DNA from: JAVXNW01 sp036645575
GTDB taxonomy: Bacteria; Bacillota; Clostridia; Christensenellales; Aristaeellaceae
Length of the DNA: 11,290 nucleotides
Direction: 5' to 3'
NCBI GenBank assembly: GCA_036645575.1
Contig: JAVXNW010000081.1
Coordinates: forward strand, 1 to 11,290
Under the pieces are notes generated by a model. The model saw only the letters and a list, made by a program, of their open reading frames with translations, was not told the DNA's origin and did no database searches. This document shows, piece after piece, positions 1 to 6,363 of this stretch (positions are counted from its first letter, which is position 1; every line of letters starts with the position of its first letter). The position numbers were made by a program, and so were the translations under genes.

Positions 1-12
1 GACCGGGGATTT

Positions 13-70
13 CGCTTGTCGCGACAAGCGACCGGCCTACGCGGCCGGACTGCGCAAGGCTTGAAGCCTT
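13..70. repeat. Three consecutive palindromes
   Basis: Three inverted repeats follow each other almost without gap. The first is an 18-bp perfect palindrome at 13-30 (CGCTTGTC|GCGACAAGCG). The second pairs CCGGCC (32-37) with GGCCGG (43-48). The third pairs AAGGC (56-60) with GCCTT (66-70). No T-run follows, so a simple intrinsic terminator is unlikely. They may be a structured 3' end, protein-binding sites or REP-like elements; the function is unknown. Confidence 0.55.
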
Positions 71-234
71 GACCACATGCGCTCACGCGGGGCGAGGCCG
101 CGCTCGATCCTTAAGTTGACGGCATTGCCCGCTAGGCAAGCTGTCCCGTTAGGCGGCGGGGCGCATGATGGTGTGCTGGATCAGTTCCGGGCCGCGTCCC
201 GCCAAGCGGACAATAAAATCGCATATTTCTTTCG

Positions 235-266
235 ATCCGGCGGCGTCAGCCGCCGGATGTCTTTTC
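235..266 (+). terminator. Perfect 10-bp hairpin with weak T-tract
   Basis: ATCCGGCGGC (235-244) pairs perfectly with GCCGCCGGAT (249-258) around a 4-nt loop, followed by GTCTTTTC. The GC-rich stem and short U-tract fit a modest rho-independent terminator for a gene to the left reading rightward. The U-tract is short, so termination strength is uncertain. Confidence 0.45.
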
Positions 267-377
267 ATGATAGATAAGGCGGATGGACGAATTGACCTGC
301 GCTATCGCGGATAAAGGCTTAAAACCGGGAAAATACCCGGAAAAACTGAGGGTTTCTTAGGCTGGTGAAATAATCGG

Positions 378-416
378 GCGCAATGACTGGAAATTGCGCA
401 TTGAATGAGCTATAAT
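378..416 (+). promoter_or_regulatory. Candidate ROK promoter with overlapping inverted repeat
   Basis: A perfect TATAAT -10 box lies at 411-416. Seventeen bases upstream is TGGAAA (388-393), a 4/6 match to the -35 consensus. Lying across this -35 is a perfect inverted repeat, GCGCAAT (378-384) and ATTGCGC (393-399), separated by 8 bp. An operator in this position would block RNA polymerase, so autorepression by the downstream ROK protein is a reasonable inference. The same inverted repeat is not seen near the transporter promoter. The transcript would begin near 423 and have a leader of about 260 nt. Confidence 0.5.
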
Positions 417-681
417 GAAGATATGGGGCGAGCGATGTGCGTCCACGGAGGGCTTTGAGAGGAATGATAGAGATGAGGATGCTTGCTTTCGGCGGTCGCT
501 TGGGCGACCTTGAAGGGCGAAACTGCGGCGTGGGGGAATACCGCAAGCGGTGGCGCGACGGGGCGGAACGGGCCGTCAAAACGGACAAGGCGCGTGCGGA
601 CGGGCCTTCGGACGCGCGCGCTGGCGAGGGATTTTGCTTCAAACGCGACACTTGGCGCATGAGAACCGTGCGGCTGTTGCC

Positions 682-1980
682 ATGAAGTATTTGCATGACG
701 ACGGTGGGTTGGAGAAACTCTCGAGCCAGCAACTCATCAAGGAGGAGAACACCAAGCGGCTGTTCAATCTGCTCAACCGGGGGCGTGAGATGTCCCGGGC
801 GGATCTGGTGCGCATGACCGGCTTGAGTCCGACGACCGTCTCCGCGCTGGTGGATGAGCTGCAGCAGGCGGATCTGGTGCTGGAGACCGGCTTGGCCCCC
901 AAGGCGCACAGCGGACGCAAGGCCATCAACCTGCGCATTCGGGCGGATGGACGCCAGATTCCGGTCTTCTCGCTCAACCGCTGGGGGGTGCGCTTCACCC
1001 TGTACAACTTGGCCTATGAGACGCTGGAGACCTGCTTTGTCGCCCATGCGGCCGACCAATACGGCGGTTTTGCCCAGGACGCGCCCGACGCCAACCCGGA
1101 CACGGGCGACGATTATCCGGCGCTGATGGAGGATATTCTCAAAAATCGCGCGCAACGGTATGATCCGGACCGTGCGGTGGCCATCTGTATCAGCCATCCG
1201 GGCATCTACCTCGAGTCCGAGGAGGATTTTTCGCTCTCTGCCATGCACGTCACCTTTACCAAGGCGGCCATGTCGGCACTCGAAGCGCGGCTGGGCGTGC
1301 CGCTGTTTCTGGGCAACTCCTCTATGAGCCTTGCCTACGCCGAGAAAAAGCACCTTGACCGGGCGGGGCAGCCGATTGACGACCTCATTTACCTCAACGT
1401 GTGCGAGGGGGTGGGCGCGGGCATTGTCTCCGGCGGCGAGATCTTCACGGGATCGGACAACACGGCGGGCGAGATCGGGCACGTCTCGATTGACTACAAT
1501 GGCCGGCGCTGCGCCTGCGGGAACCGGGGATGTCTGGAGCAATTTGTCAATACCGACGCGGTGCTTGAAACGGTCAAGCGCGTGGCGGCACAGCGCCAAT
1601 GCACGGAACTACTGGACATGGCGCAGGATTCCTACGACAACATCACCCTGGAATTGATCGGACAGGCCTACGACGCGGGCGTTGCCGCCGTCGTAGCGGC
1701 GATCGACGACATCGCCGCCATGCTCTTTGCGGGCATGTACAGCGCCGTGTGCCTGACCGGCATCAAGCGCATCGTCTTGGGCGGCGGCATTGAGAAACTC
1801 GGCGCGGGCTTTTTGCATAAACTCATCTCCTTTACAAAGCAGAACCGCCGCCACATCCTGATGCGCGACGTGTGCTTCACCTATACGCTCACCGGATTCA
1901 AGGGGGACAGCTTGGGCATTGCGGAATATTTCATCGACAAGGGCTATGAAATCACCTTAAAGGGCGCGCATCGCGCGTGA
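682..1980 (+). CDS. ROK-family (NagC/XylR/Mlc-type) transcriptional repressor
   Basis: This 432-residue protein has the two-part ROK regulator build: an N-terminal winged helix-turn-helix (about residues 18-70, with SRADLVRMTGLSPTTVSALV at 38-57) and a sugar-kinase-like effector domain. The structural zinc site is complete: H267, C277, C279 and C284 in EIGH...CACGNRGCLE, with spacing as in E. coli Mlc. The kinase machinery is degenerate. The ATP phosphate loop is replaced by SLNRWGV (97-103), and the position of the catalytic Asp (usually in a NDA motif) reads NSS (212-214). It therefore should bind a sugar ligand but not phosphorylate it. The ATG at 682 was chosen because similarity begins close to it. 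The frame stays open upstream to a GTG at 550, but that extension looks non-conserved, and no strong Shine-Dalgarno precedes 682. It probably regulates itself and the sugar importer downstream; the effector is unknown. Confidence 0.9.
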   Translation: MKYLHDDGGLEKLSSQQLIKEENTKRLFNLLNRGREMSRADLVRMTGLSPTTVSALVDELQQADLVLETGLAPKAHSGRKAINLRIRADGRQIPVFSLNRWGVRFTLYNLAYETLETCFVAHAADQYGGFAQDAPDANPDTGDDYPALMEDILKNRAQRYDPDRAVAICISHPGIYLESEEDFSLSAMHVTFTKAAMSALEARLGVPLFLGNSSMSLAYAEKKHLDRAGQPIDDLIYLNVCEGVGAGIVSGGEIFTGSDNTAGEIGHVSIDYNGRRCACGNRGCLEQFVNTDAVLETVKRVAAQRQCTELLDMAQDSYDNITLELIGQAYDAGVAAVVAAIDDIAAMLFAGMYSAVCLTGIKRIVLGGGIEKLGAGFLHKLISFTKQNRRHILMRDVCFTYTLTGFKGDSLGIAEYFIDKGYEITLKGAHRA

Positions 1981-2117
1981 ACGCCGCCCAAGACGTAAGC
2001 CCTATTTGAAATGGGGACAAGGCCGGACGATTGGCCGGGAGGCGAAGCCCATCTTGGCGGGCGTCGGTAGGGAAATTGGGATCACGCCTCAAGGGGCTTA
2101 AAGACGACAACACGAGC

Positions 2118-2180
2118 GACATGATGCGCAAGCGTTGCAAGGCGGACTGCATCCCGCCTGCGACACGCGCGCATCATGTC
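2118..2180. repeat. 63-bp long inverted repeat / compound hairpin
   Basis: GACATGATGCGC (2118-2129) is perfectly complementary to GCGCATCATGTC (2169-2180), a 12-bp stem. Inside it, GCGT (2132-2135) pairs with ACGC (2165-2168), and AGGCGG (2140-2145) pairs with CCGCCT (2154-2159) around an 8-nt loop. The whole folds as one long imperfect hairpin. It lies downstream of the ROK stop and about 165 bp before the importer promoter. No T-run follows on the + strand. It could stabilise or end the ROK transcript, be a small RNA, or be a DNA-level protein site. Confidence 0.6.
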
Positions 2181-2276
2181 TATGATGAGGCAAGCAAAGA
2201 CAGGCACCGGGGGATCCCATGGATGAAGCATTTGATGAAAGTATTTATTCAATTGACGACGATATGGACATATATA

Positions 2277-2305
2277 AAGCAGCTATTTTAAGCAGCTTAT
2301 TTAAG
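2277..2305. repeat. Tandem 13-bp-spaced near-repeats in AT-rich island
   Basis: AAGCAGCT occurs at 2277-2284 and again at 2290-2297, each followed by an A/T-rich tail, so the centres are 13 bp apart. The second copy with its next T (AAGCAGCTT) is itself a 9-bp palindrome. They lie about 50-70 bp upstream of the -35 of the importer promoter, a position suitable for a regulator-binding site. Chance repetition in AT-rich DNA is possible. Confidence 0.3.
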
Positions 2306-2344
2306 TTTTGGAAGCGAAAAGAAAAGAAACATCGGTTACTAGGA

Positions 2345-2373
2345 TTGACAGGGCGAGAGAAATGTGATATAAT
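2345..2373 (+). promoter_or_regulatory. Perfect-consensus sigma-A promoter for the sugar importer
   Basis: TTGACA (2345-2350) and TATAAT (2368-2373) are both exact consensus hexamers with the ideal 17-bp spacer. Transcription should begin near 2380, giving a leader of about 228 nt to the ATPase gene. A promoter this strong ahead of a catabolic transporter usually implies tight repression; the ROK protein is the obvious candidate repressor. Confidence 0.85.
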
Positions 2374-2607
2374 GCGATTAATAAACCCACTTGACAAATG
2401 AACGCGAAAGGACGCTTGATGTGCGCGCTGCGCGCATCGGGAAAGGCGCACTGGGGGAAAGAAAGAGAGGGATTCGCGGCATGTACGACCGGTCGGCGGG
2501 CTTTAACAACAACGACGGCGAGGCGAGTAGCCGCTTTATCTGGCCACGAAAAAGTCACTGGAAGAGGGCGTGGCGGTCACGCCATAAGCGTAAGAAGGAG
2601 TATTTCT

Positions 2608-4095
2608 ATGGCAAGTGAGAACGCCTACCTGCGCATGACTGCGATCTCCAAGCGATTCCATGGCGTACAGGCGCTGCGCGAAGTGGATTTTTGCGCGGAG
2701 TTGGGGAAGGTCACGGCGCTGGTCGGGGAGAATGGCGCGGGCAAGTCCACGCTGATTAAGGTGCTGGGAGGCATTCACCGGCGTGACTCGGGCGAGATCA
2801 CGCTTGGCGGGAAGTCGGTTCGCCTAGAAAGCCCCATTGCGGCCATGGAAAGCGGCATCAGCATCATCCATCAGGAACTGAACGTCATGCCCAACCTGTC
2901 GATTGCGGAGAACATATTCGTGGGTCGCGAGCACAAAAAGGGTCTGTTCATTGACCGGCGCTACTGCGACAAAAAGACAAAAGAGCTGCTCGAGATGGTC
3001 AAGTTGAACGTGGCGCCGCAGACAATGGCGCGGTATCTCTCAACCGCGCAAAAGCAGATGATCGAGATTTTGCGCGCCGTCGCGTGCGAGTGCAAGATCG
3101 TGGTCATGGACGAACCGACCTCCTCGCTCACGCAGAAGGAGACGCGCATTCTGTTCGACATCATTCGCTCGCTCAAGGCGCGTGGCGTGGGCATTATCTA
3201 CATTTCCCACCGCATGGAGGAGATTTTGGAGCTTGCGGACAACGTGATCGTCTTGCGCGACGGGCGCTTGGTTGGCGAGATGGGGCGCGAAGCCATGACG
3301 GAGAATCGGATCGTCGAGATGATGGTCGGGCGCGAGCTCAACGAGATCTTCGCCAAGTATCCGGCAAAAATCGGAGACGTCGTCATGGAGGGGAAGCACC
3401 TCTCGGTCGGCTATGTCAAGGACGTCAACTTTGCGGTCCGTTCCGGCGAGATATTGGGGTTTTCCGGACTGGTCGGCGCGGGGCGCAGCGAAGTGATGCG
3501 ATTGGTCTTTGGCGTGGATAAAAAGGACGGCGGCGAGGTCTTTTTAAACGGGCAGCGCGTCGAGATTCGCTGTCCCGCAGATGCGATCGAGGCGGGGATT
3601 GCGTTGGTGCCCGAGGATCGCAAGGAACAGGCGCTGATTCTGGGCATGTCCATCAAGCAAAACATCACGCTGCCCATCTTGCAGAAGATGAAGAAGGGGC
3701 TGTTTTACGACAAGTCCGGCGAGGACAGCCTCGCAAGGGAATACGTGCAGAAGCTGCGCGTGGCGACGCCGTCGATCAATCAGGCGGTCAAGAACCTCTC
3801 GGGCGGCAATCAGCAAAAGGTGGTGCTGAGCAAGTGGCTGGCCTCGACGCCGAAAGTACTCATTCTGGACGAGCCCACGCGCGGCATCGACGTGGGCGCA
3901 AAGCAGGAGATTCACGAGTTGATGAGCGATCTGGCCGGGCAGGGCGTGGCGATCATCATGATCTCGTCGGAATTGCCGGAGATTCTGGGCATGTCAGACC
4001 GCATCATCGTCATGCACGAGGGGCGCGTCAAGGGCGAAATTTCCCGCGCGGAGGCGACTCAAGAGAAGATCATGCTGATGGCTGTTGGCAAATAG
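2608..4095 (+). CDS. CUT2 sugar ABC importer, tandem ATP-binding protein (RbsA/XylG/MglA type)
   Basis: The 495-residue cytoplasmic ATPase powers sugar import and has two fused nucleotide-binding domains, the hallmark of the CUT2 family. Domain 1 has an intact Walker A, GENGAGKST (40-48), a divergent signature LSTAQKQ (144-150), Walker B and Glu VVMDEPTS (165-172), and switch His H201. Domain 2 has a Walker A lacking the lysine, GLVGAGRSE (287-295, Arg for Lys), with a full signature LSGGNQQK (397-404) and Walker B ILDEPTRGID (419-428). That asymmetry is normal for RbsA-type proteins. The start at 2608 is supported by AAGGAG at 2595-2600 and by the family's usual length of about 500; the frame continues upstream to 2398, but that extension reads as non-protein. 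The permease gene begins 15 bp after the stop. The sugar cannot be told from the ATPase. Confidence 0.95.
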   Translation: MASENAYLRMTAISKRFHGVQALREVDFCAELGKVTALVGENGAGKSTLIKVLGGIHRRDSGEITLGGKSVRLESPIAAMESGISIIHQELNVMPNLSIAENIFVGREHKKGLFIDRRYCDKKTKELLEMVKLNVAPQTMARYLSTAQKQMIEILRAVACECKIVVMDEPTSSLTQKETRILFDIIRSLKARGVGIIYISHRMEEILELADNVIVLRDGRLVGEMGREAMTENRIVEMMVGRELNEIFAKYPAKIGDVVMEGKHLSVGYVKDVNFAVRSGEILGFSGLVGAGRSEVMRLVFGVDKKDGGEVFLNGQRVEIRCPADAIEAGIALVPEDRKEQALILGMSIKQNITLPILQKMKKGLFYDKSGEDSLAREYVQKLRVATPSINQAVKNLSGGNQQKVVLSKWLASTPKVLILDEPTRGIDVGAKQEIHELMSDLAGQGVAIIMISSELPEILGMSDRIIVMHEGRVKGEISRAEATQEKIMLMAVGK

Positions 4096-4110
4096 GGAGG
4101 CGGACATTCA

Positions 4111-5121
4111 ATGGAAAAGACGCAGACATCCTTTCTCATGCGGTTTCTCAAGAAGAAGACGACGACGATCTTCCTGGTGCTGGTGGCTATGTGCCTCGCG
4201 CTGGGGCTTGCGAATAAGAGCTTTTTCCTCTACGAAAACCTTGCCAGCGTCGCGCGCGCGGCGTCCTATACCGCGATCCTCGCCATCGGCGAGCTGCTCG
4301 TCATCCTGATTTGCGGCATCGACCTGTCGGTTGGCGCGATTTGCGGCCTGAGCGCCGTCACGGCGGCCATGCTGGTTTCACAGGCCGGCCTTCCGCTGAT
4401 TGTGGCGATTTCGGCGGCGCTGCTCGTCGGGTGCCTCATGGGCATGATCAACGGAATGCTGGTCGTCGGGCTCAAACTGCCGCCGTTCATCGCAACCATG
4501 GGCACGACGCAGATCATCACATCGGTTGCGCTGCTGCTCACCAACGGAAAACCCGTATTGGGCCTCGGCGCGGACTTCCTGTTCATCGGCCAGGCAAAGG
4601 TATTGGGCCTTCCGGTGGCCACGTGGATTTTGATCGTCATTGCCGGGCTGTTCTCGCTGTTTTTGACGAGGACGGTCACCGGGCGCAGGCTTTATGCGCT
4701 GGGCGGCGGCGAGGAAGCGGCGCGCTTTTCGGGCATCAACACCATAAAGCTCAAGGTCATCACCTACATCATTTCGGGGTTCATGGCCTCGGTGTGCGGC
4801 GTCATCCTGTGCGCGCGCATGGGCTCGGCACAGGGCGCGACCGGTTCGGGCTATGAGATGGACGCCATAGCGTCGTGCGTGATCGGCGGCGCGTCGATGG
4901 CGGGCGGCGAGGGCAATGTGTCGGGCACCATCATCGGCGCGGCCATCATGTGCGTCATTCGCAACGCACTGGTCATGCTGAGCGTCTCCACCTACTGGCA
5001 GTCTATGATTATCGGCTTCATCATCATCGCGGCCGTTATGATCGATCAACTGCGGCGCGCGTCCGCAAGCAAGGTTGCCAAGAGCGTCATTGCGGAAGCG
5101 ACGTCCGAGCACCGCGCGTAA
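4111..5121 (+). CDS. CUT2 sugar ABC importer, permease (RbsC/BPD_transp_2 family)
   Basis: This 336-residue integral membrane protein forms the translocation channel, presumably as a dimer bound to the tandem ATPase. It is almost wholly hydrophobic, with many membrane helices separated by short loops. Two family landmarks are visible: GIDLSVGA (69-76) in the early membrane region, and the cytoplasmic coupling loop with GGGEEAARFSGIN (198-210), which contacts the ATPase. A conserved glycine-rich segment, IGGASMAGGEGNVSGTIIGA (258-277), follows. The N-terminus is a short basic cytoplasmic tail (RFLKKKTTT, 11-19). GGGAGG at 4095-4100 gives a ribosome site 10 bp before the ATG and overlaps the last base of the upstream stop codon, so the two genes are tightly co-translated. 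Length is typical of the family. Confidence 0.94.
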   Translation: MEKTQTSFLMRFLKKKTTTIFLVLVAMCLALGLANKSFFLYENLASVARAASYTAILAIGELLVILICGIDLSVGAICGLSAVTAAMLVSQAGLPLIVAISAALLVGCLMGMINGMLVVGLKLPPFIATMGTTQIITSVALLLTNGKPVLGLGADFLFIGQAKVLGLPVATWILIVIAGLFSLFLTRTVTGRRLYALGGGEEAARFSGINTIKLKVITYIISGFMASVCGVILCARMGSAQGATGSGYEMDAIASCVIGGASMAGGEGNVSGTIIGAAIMCVIRNALVMLSVSTYWQSMIIGFIIIAAVMIDQLRRASASKVAKSVIAEATSEHRA

Positions 5122-5178
5122 CGCCAAGCGTCGTACGATTTTGGCGGGAGCCAATGGCCGATTTCCCCGGGAATCGGC
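5122..5178 (+). promoter_or_regulatory. Two intercistronic hairpins between permease and binding-protein genes
   Basis: Immediately after the permease stop, CGCCAA (5122-5127) pairs with TTGGCG (5141-5146), with TCG/CGA extending the stem inside. A second stem pairs GCCGATT (5157-5163) with AATCGGC (5172-5178). Neither has a T-run. Stems here commonly block 3' exonucleases or cause partial termination, so that subunit levels differ. Together with the very strong AAGGAGG at 5185-5191 (9 bp before the next ATG), this fits higher expression of the binding protein. Confidence 0.55.
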
Positions 5179-5200
5179 AATATGAAGGAGGAAATCATCC

Positions 5201-6193
5201 ATGAAAAAGACACTGTCCATCGTCCTCATCCTTGCCCTGCTGATGCTGGGCGCTACCGCGTTCGCGCAAGAGAACAAAGACATCACCATCGCCATCGTCT
5301 CCCAGAACCAGGGCAACCCCGTGTTCTTCGACCTCGAAGTCGGCGCGCGTGAAACCGCCGAAAAGCTGGGCATCAACTTCAAGTGGTATGCCCCCGAGAC
5401 CGGCGACTCCGTCAAGGAAGCGGAACTGATCGAAGCGGCCGCCAACGCCGGCGCGCAGGGCATTGGCGTCGTGCCGCTGGACAACACGCTTGCCACCACC
5501 ATGGAGGCCATGACGCAGCGCGGCATCTACATGTCCATCATCAACAGCGACACCATCTCCTATCCGGGCATGGCGTTCGCCAACGGCACGCCTCAGTTTG
5601 ACGGCGGCTATTCCTGCGGCAAATTGGCGCTGCAGTACCTGACCGACCCGGAGAAGACCTACACGATCGCCATGATCGAAGGCCAGGCGGGCACCGAAGC
5701 GTTTACGCTGCGCATGGAAGGCTTTGAACAGTGCCTGATCGACAATGGCGTCAAGTATGAGATCCTTGCCAAACTGCCCTGCGACGACGACTTTAACAAG
5801 GCCGTTGAGCAGGTCGAGACGTTCACCATCGCCAATCCCGATCTGGATATGTGGTATTTCGCGGGCGGCTGGCCGCTGATGGTCGAAGTGAATTCCCTGC
5901 CCGAGTTTGCCAAATGGCACGCGGTCGAAGGCCACAAGTGCATTTCCTTTGACGCGTTCCCGCCGATGAAGGCCTTCTTTGACGCCGGCCTGTGCGACGG
6001 ATGCTGCGGACAGTACTACTACAAGATGGGCGAAATGACCGTCACCTATCTGTACAACCTCATCAAGGGCGAAACCCTGCCCAAGCCCGAAAAAGAACTG
6101 GGCGAGAGCAAGACCCCGTGGTACTCGACCGGCACGCTGGCGATCGAACCTGCGCAGTATCAGCAGATCTTCTCCGAGATGGCGCCGTGGTAA
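5201..6193 (+). CDS. Sugar ABC importer, extracytoplasmic substrate-binding protein (RbsB-like, Peripla_BP_4)
   Basis: The 330-residue protein captures the sugar outside the membrane and delivers it to the permease. Residues 1-22 form a signal peptide (KK, hydrophobic core, cleavage after AFA). The mature part has the type I periplasmic-binding fold pattern: ITIAIVSQNQGNPVF (28-42) at the start, alternating strand/helix blocks, GIGVVPLDN (87-95), a hinge-type TIAMIEGQAGTEA (155-167), and GQYYYKMGE (270-278) near the end. There is no lipobox cysteine at the signal cleavage site, although Gram-positive binding proteins are usually lipoproteins. There are seven cysteines in the mature chain (139, 178, 194, 247, 265, 268, 269), an unusual number for a secreted clostridial protein. 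It is the last gene of the importer operon. Divergence from named ribose, xylose and galactose binders prevents naming the ligand. Confidence 0.9.
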   Translation: MKKTLSIVLILALLMLGATAFAQENKDITIAIVSQNQGNPVFFDLEVGARETAEKLGINFKWYAPETGDSVKEAELIEAAANAGAQGIGVVPLDNTLATTMEAMTQRGIYMSIINSDTISYPGMAFANGTPQFDGGYSCGKLALQYLTDPEKTYTIAMIEGQAGTEAFTLRMEGFEQCLIDNGVKYEILAKLPCDDDFNKAVEQVETFTIANPDLDMWYFAGGWPLMVEVNSLPEFAKWHAVEGHKCISFDAFPPMKAFFDAGLCDGCCGQYYYKMGEMTVTYLYNLIKGETLPKPEKELGESKTPWYSTGTLAIEPAQYQQIFSEMAPW

Positions 6194-6226
6194 TCCACGG
6201 GGCATGTGCCGCGCGATGATTCGCGC
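6185..6226 (+). repeat. Two perfect 4-nt-loop hairpins at the end of the binding-protein gene
   Basis: CCGTGG (6185-6190) pairs with CCACGG (6195-6200) around a TAAT loop that contains the TAA stop codon. Eleven bases later GCGCGA (6211-6216) pairs with TCGCGC (6221-6226) around TGAT. Neither has a T-run. They precede the true terminator by about 60 bp and may protect the 3' end of the message. Confidence 0.45.
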
Positions 6227-6281
6227 AAGCCGGAAAGCAGCGGTGCGCGCACGCGTTTCCTGAGCAATCCGCCGCGCGAGC

Positions 6282-6321
6282 AAAAGGCCGCCGCTGATTT
6301 TCTGAATCAGCGGCGGCCTTT
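6282..6321. terminator. Bidirectional intrinsic terminator between convergent genes
   Basis: A perfect 17-bp stem pairs 6283-6299 (AAAGGCCGCCGCTGATT) with 6305-6321 around a 5-nt loop. It has A residues on its left flank and T residues on its right, so it can terminate the importer operon (+) and the FMN-protein gene (-). The U-tracts are short but the stem is very strong. Confidence 0.85.
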
Positions 6322-6363
6322 GATGAAGAAGGGAACCTGTGACGAGGCGCCTCGGTGCGGAAA

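Larger units (their letters stand above)
1..377. other. Non-coding, palindrome-rich region upstream of the ROK gene
   Basis: No convincing gene is seen here. The only open frames are short, low-complexity and arginine-rich, and they resemble random translation of GC-rich DNA. The stretch holds three back-to-back palindromes at its start and a strong hairpin at 235-258, both listed separately. It could be the 3' untranslated end of a gene lying to the left, or a structured RNA that I do not recognise. Confidence 0.5.
1981..2607. other. Long ROK-transporter intergenic region and importer leader
   Basis: No credible gene is seen in these roughly 630 bases. The left half is GC-rich with hairpins: CCCTATT (2000-2006) pairs with AATGGGG (2010-2016), and a large stem spans 2118-2180. 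From about 2220 to 2400 the DNA is abruptly AT-rich and carries near-repeats and a consensus promoter. After the likely start site (about 2380) there is a leader of about 228 nt. It contains hairpins at 2422-2436 (TGCGCG/CGCGCA), 2486-2495 (palindrome CGACCGGTCG) and 2567-2583 (GGCGTG/CACGCC), the last just before the ribosome site. I recognise no known riboswitch class. Confidence 0.5.

Noticed and set aside
77..277. Possible 66-residue protein at the left edge
   Set aside because: There is no ribosome site, the translation is arginine-rich and low in information, and the frame runs through a terminator-like hairpin.
550..681. N-terminal extension of the ROK protein from a GTG at 550
   Set aside because: The 44 extra residues are Gly/Arg-rich and unlike ROK regulators, which begin shortly before the helix-turn-helix; no ribosome site supports 550.
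319..1599. Long minus-strand open frame (426 codons) opposite the ROK gene
   Set aside because: It is antisense to a clearly recognisable ROK protein, its translation is rich in Arg/His/Gln with no domain pattern, and it arises from GC-rich codon structure.
2219..2401. Possible 60-residue protein in the AT-rich island
   Set aside because: The only ribosome-site candidate (GGGGGA) is 4 bp from the ATG, and the frame runs through the perfect-consensus promoter. The peptide has no recognisable features.
2398..2607. N-terminal extension of the tandem ATPase from 2398
   Set aside because: A strong ribosome site and ATG at 2608 match the family length; the extension has no ABC-domain content.
4378..5526. 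Minus-strand open frame (382 codons) opposite the permease gene
   Set aside because: It is a shadow of the permease and binding-protein genes with no recognisable motifs and no ribosome site.
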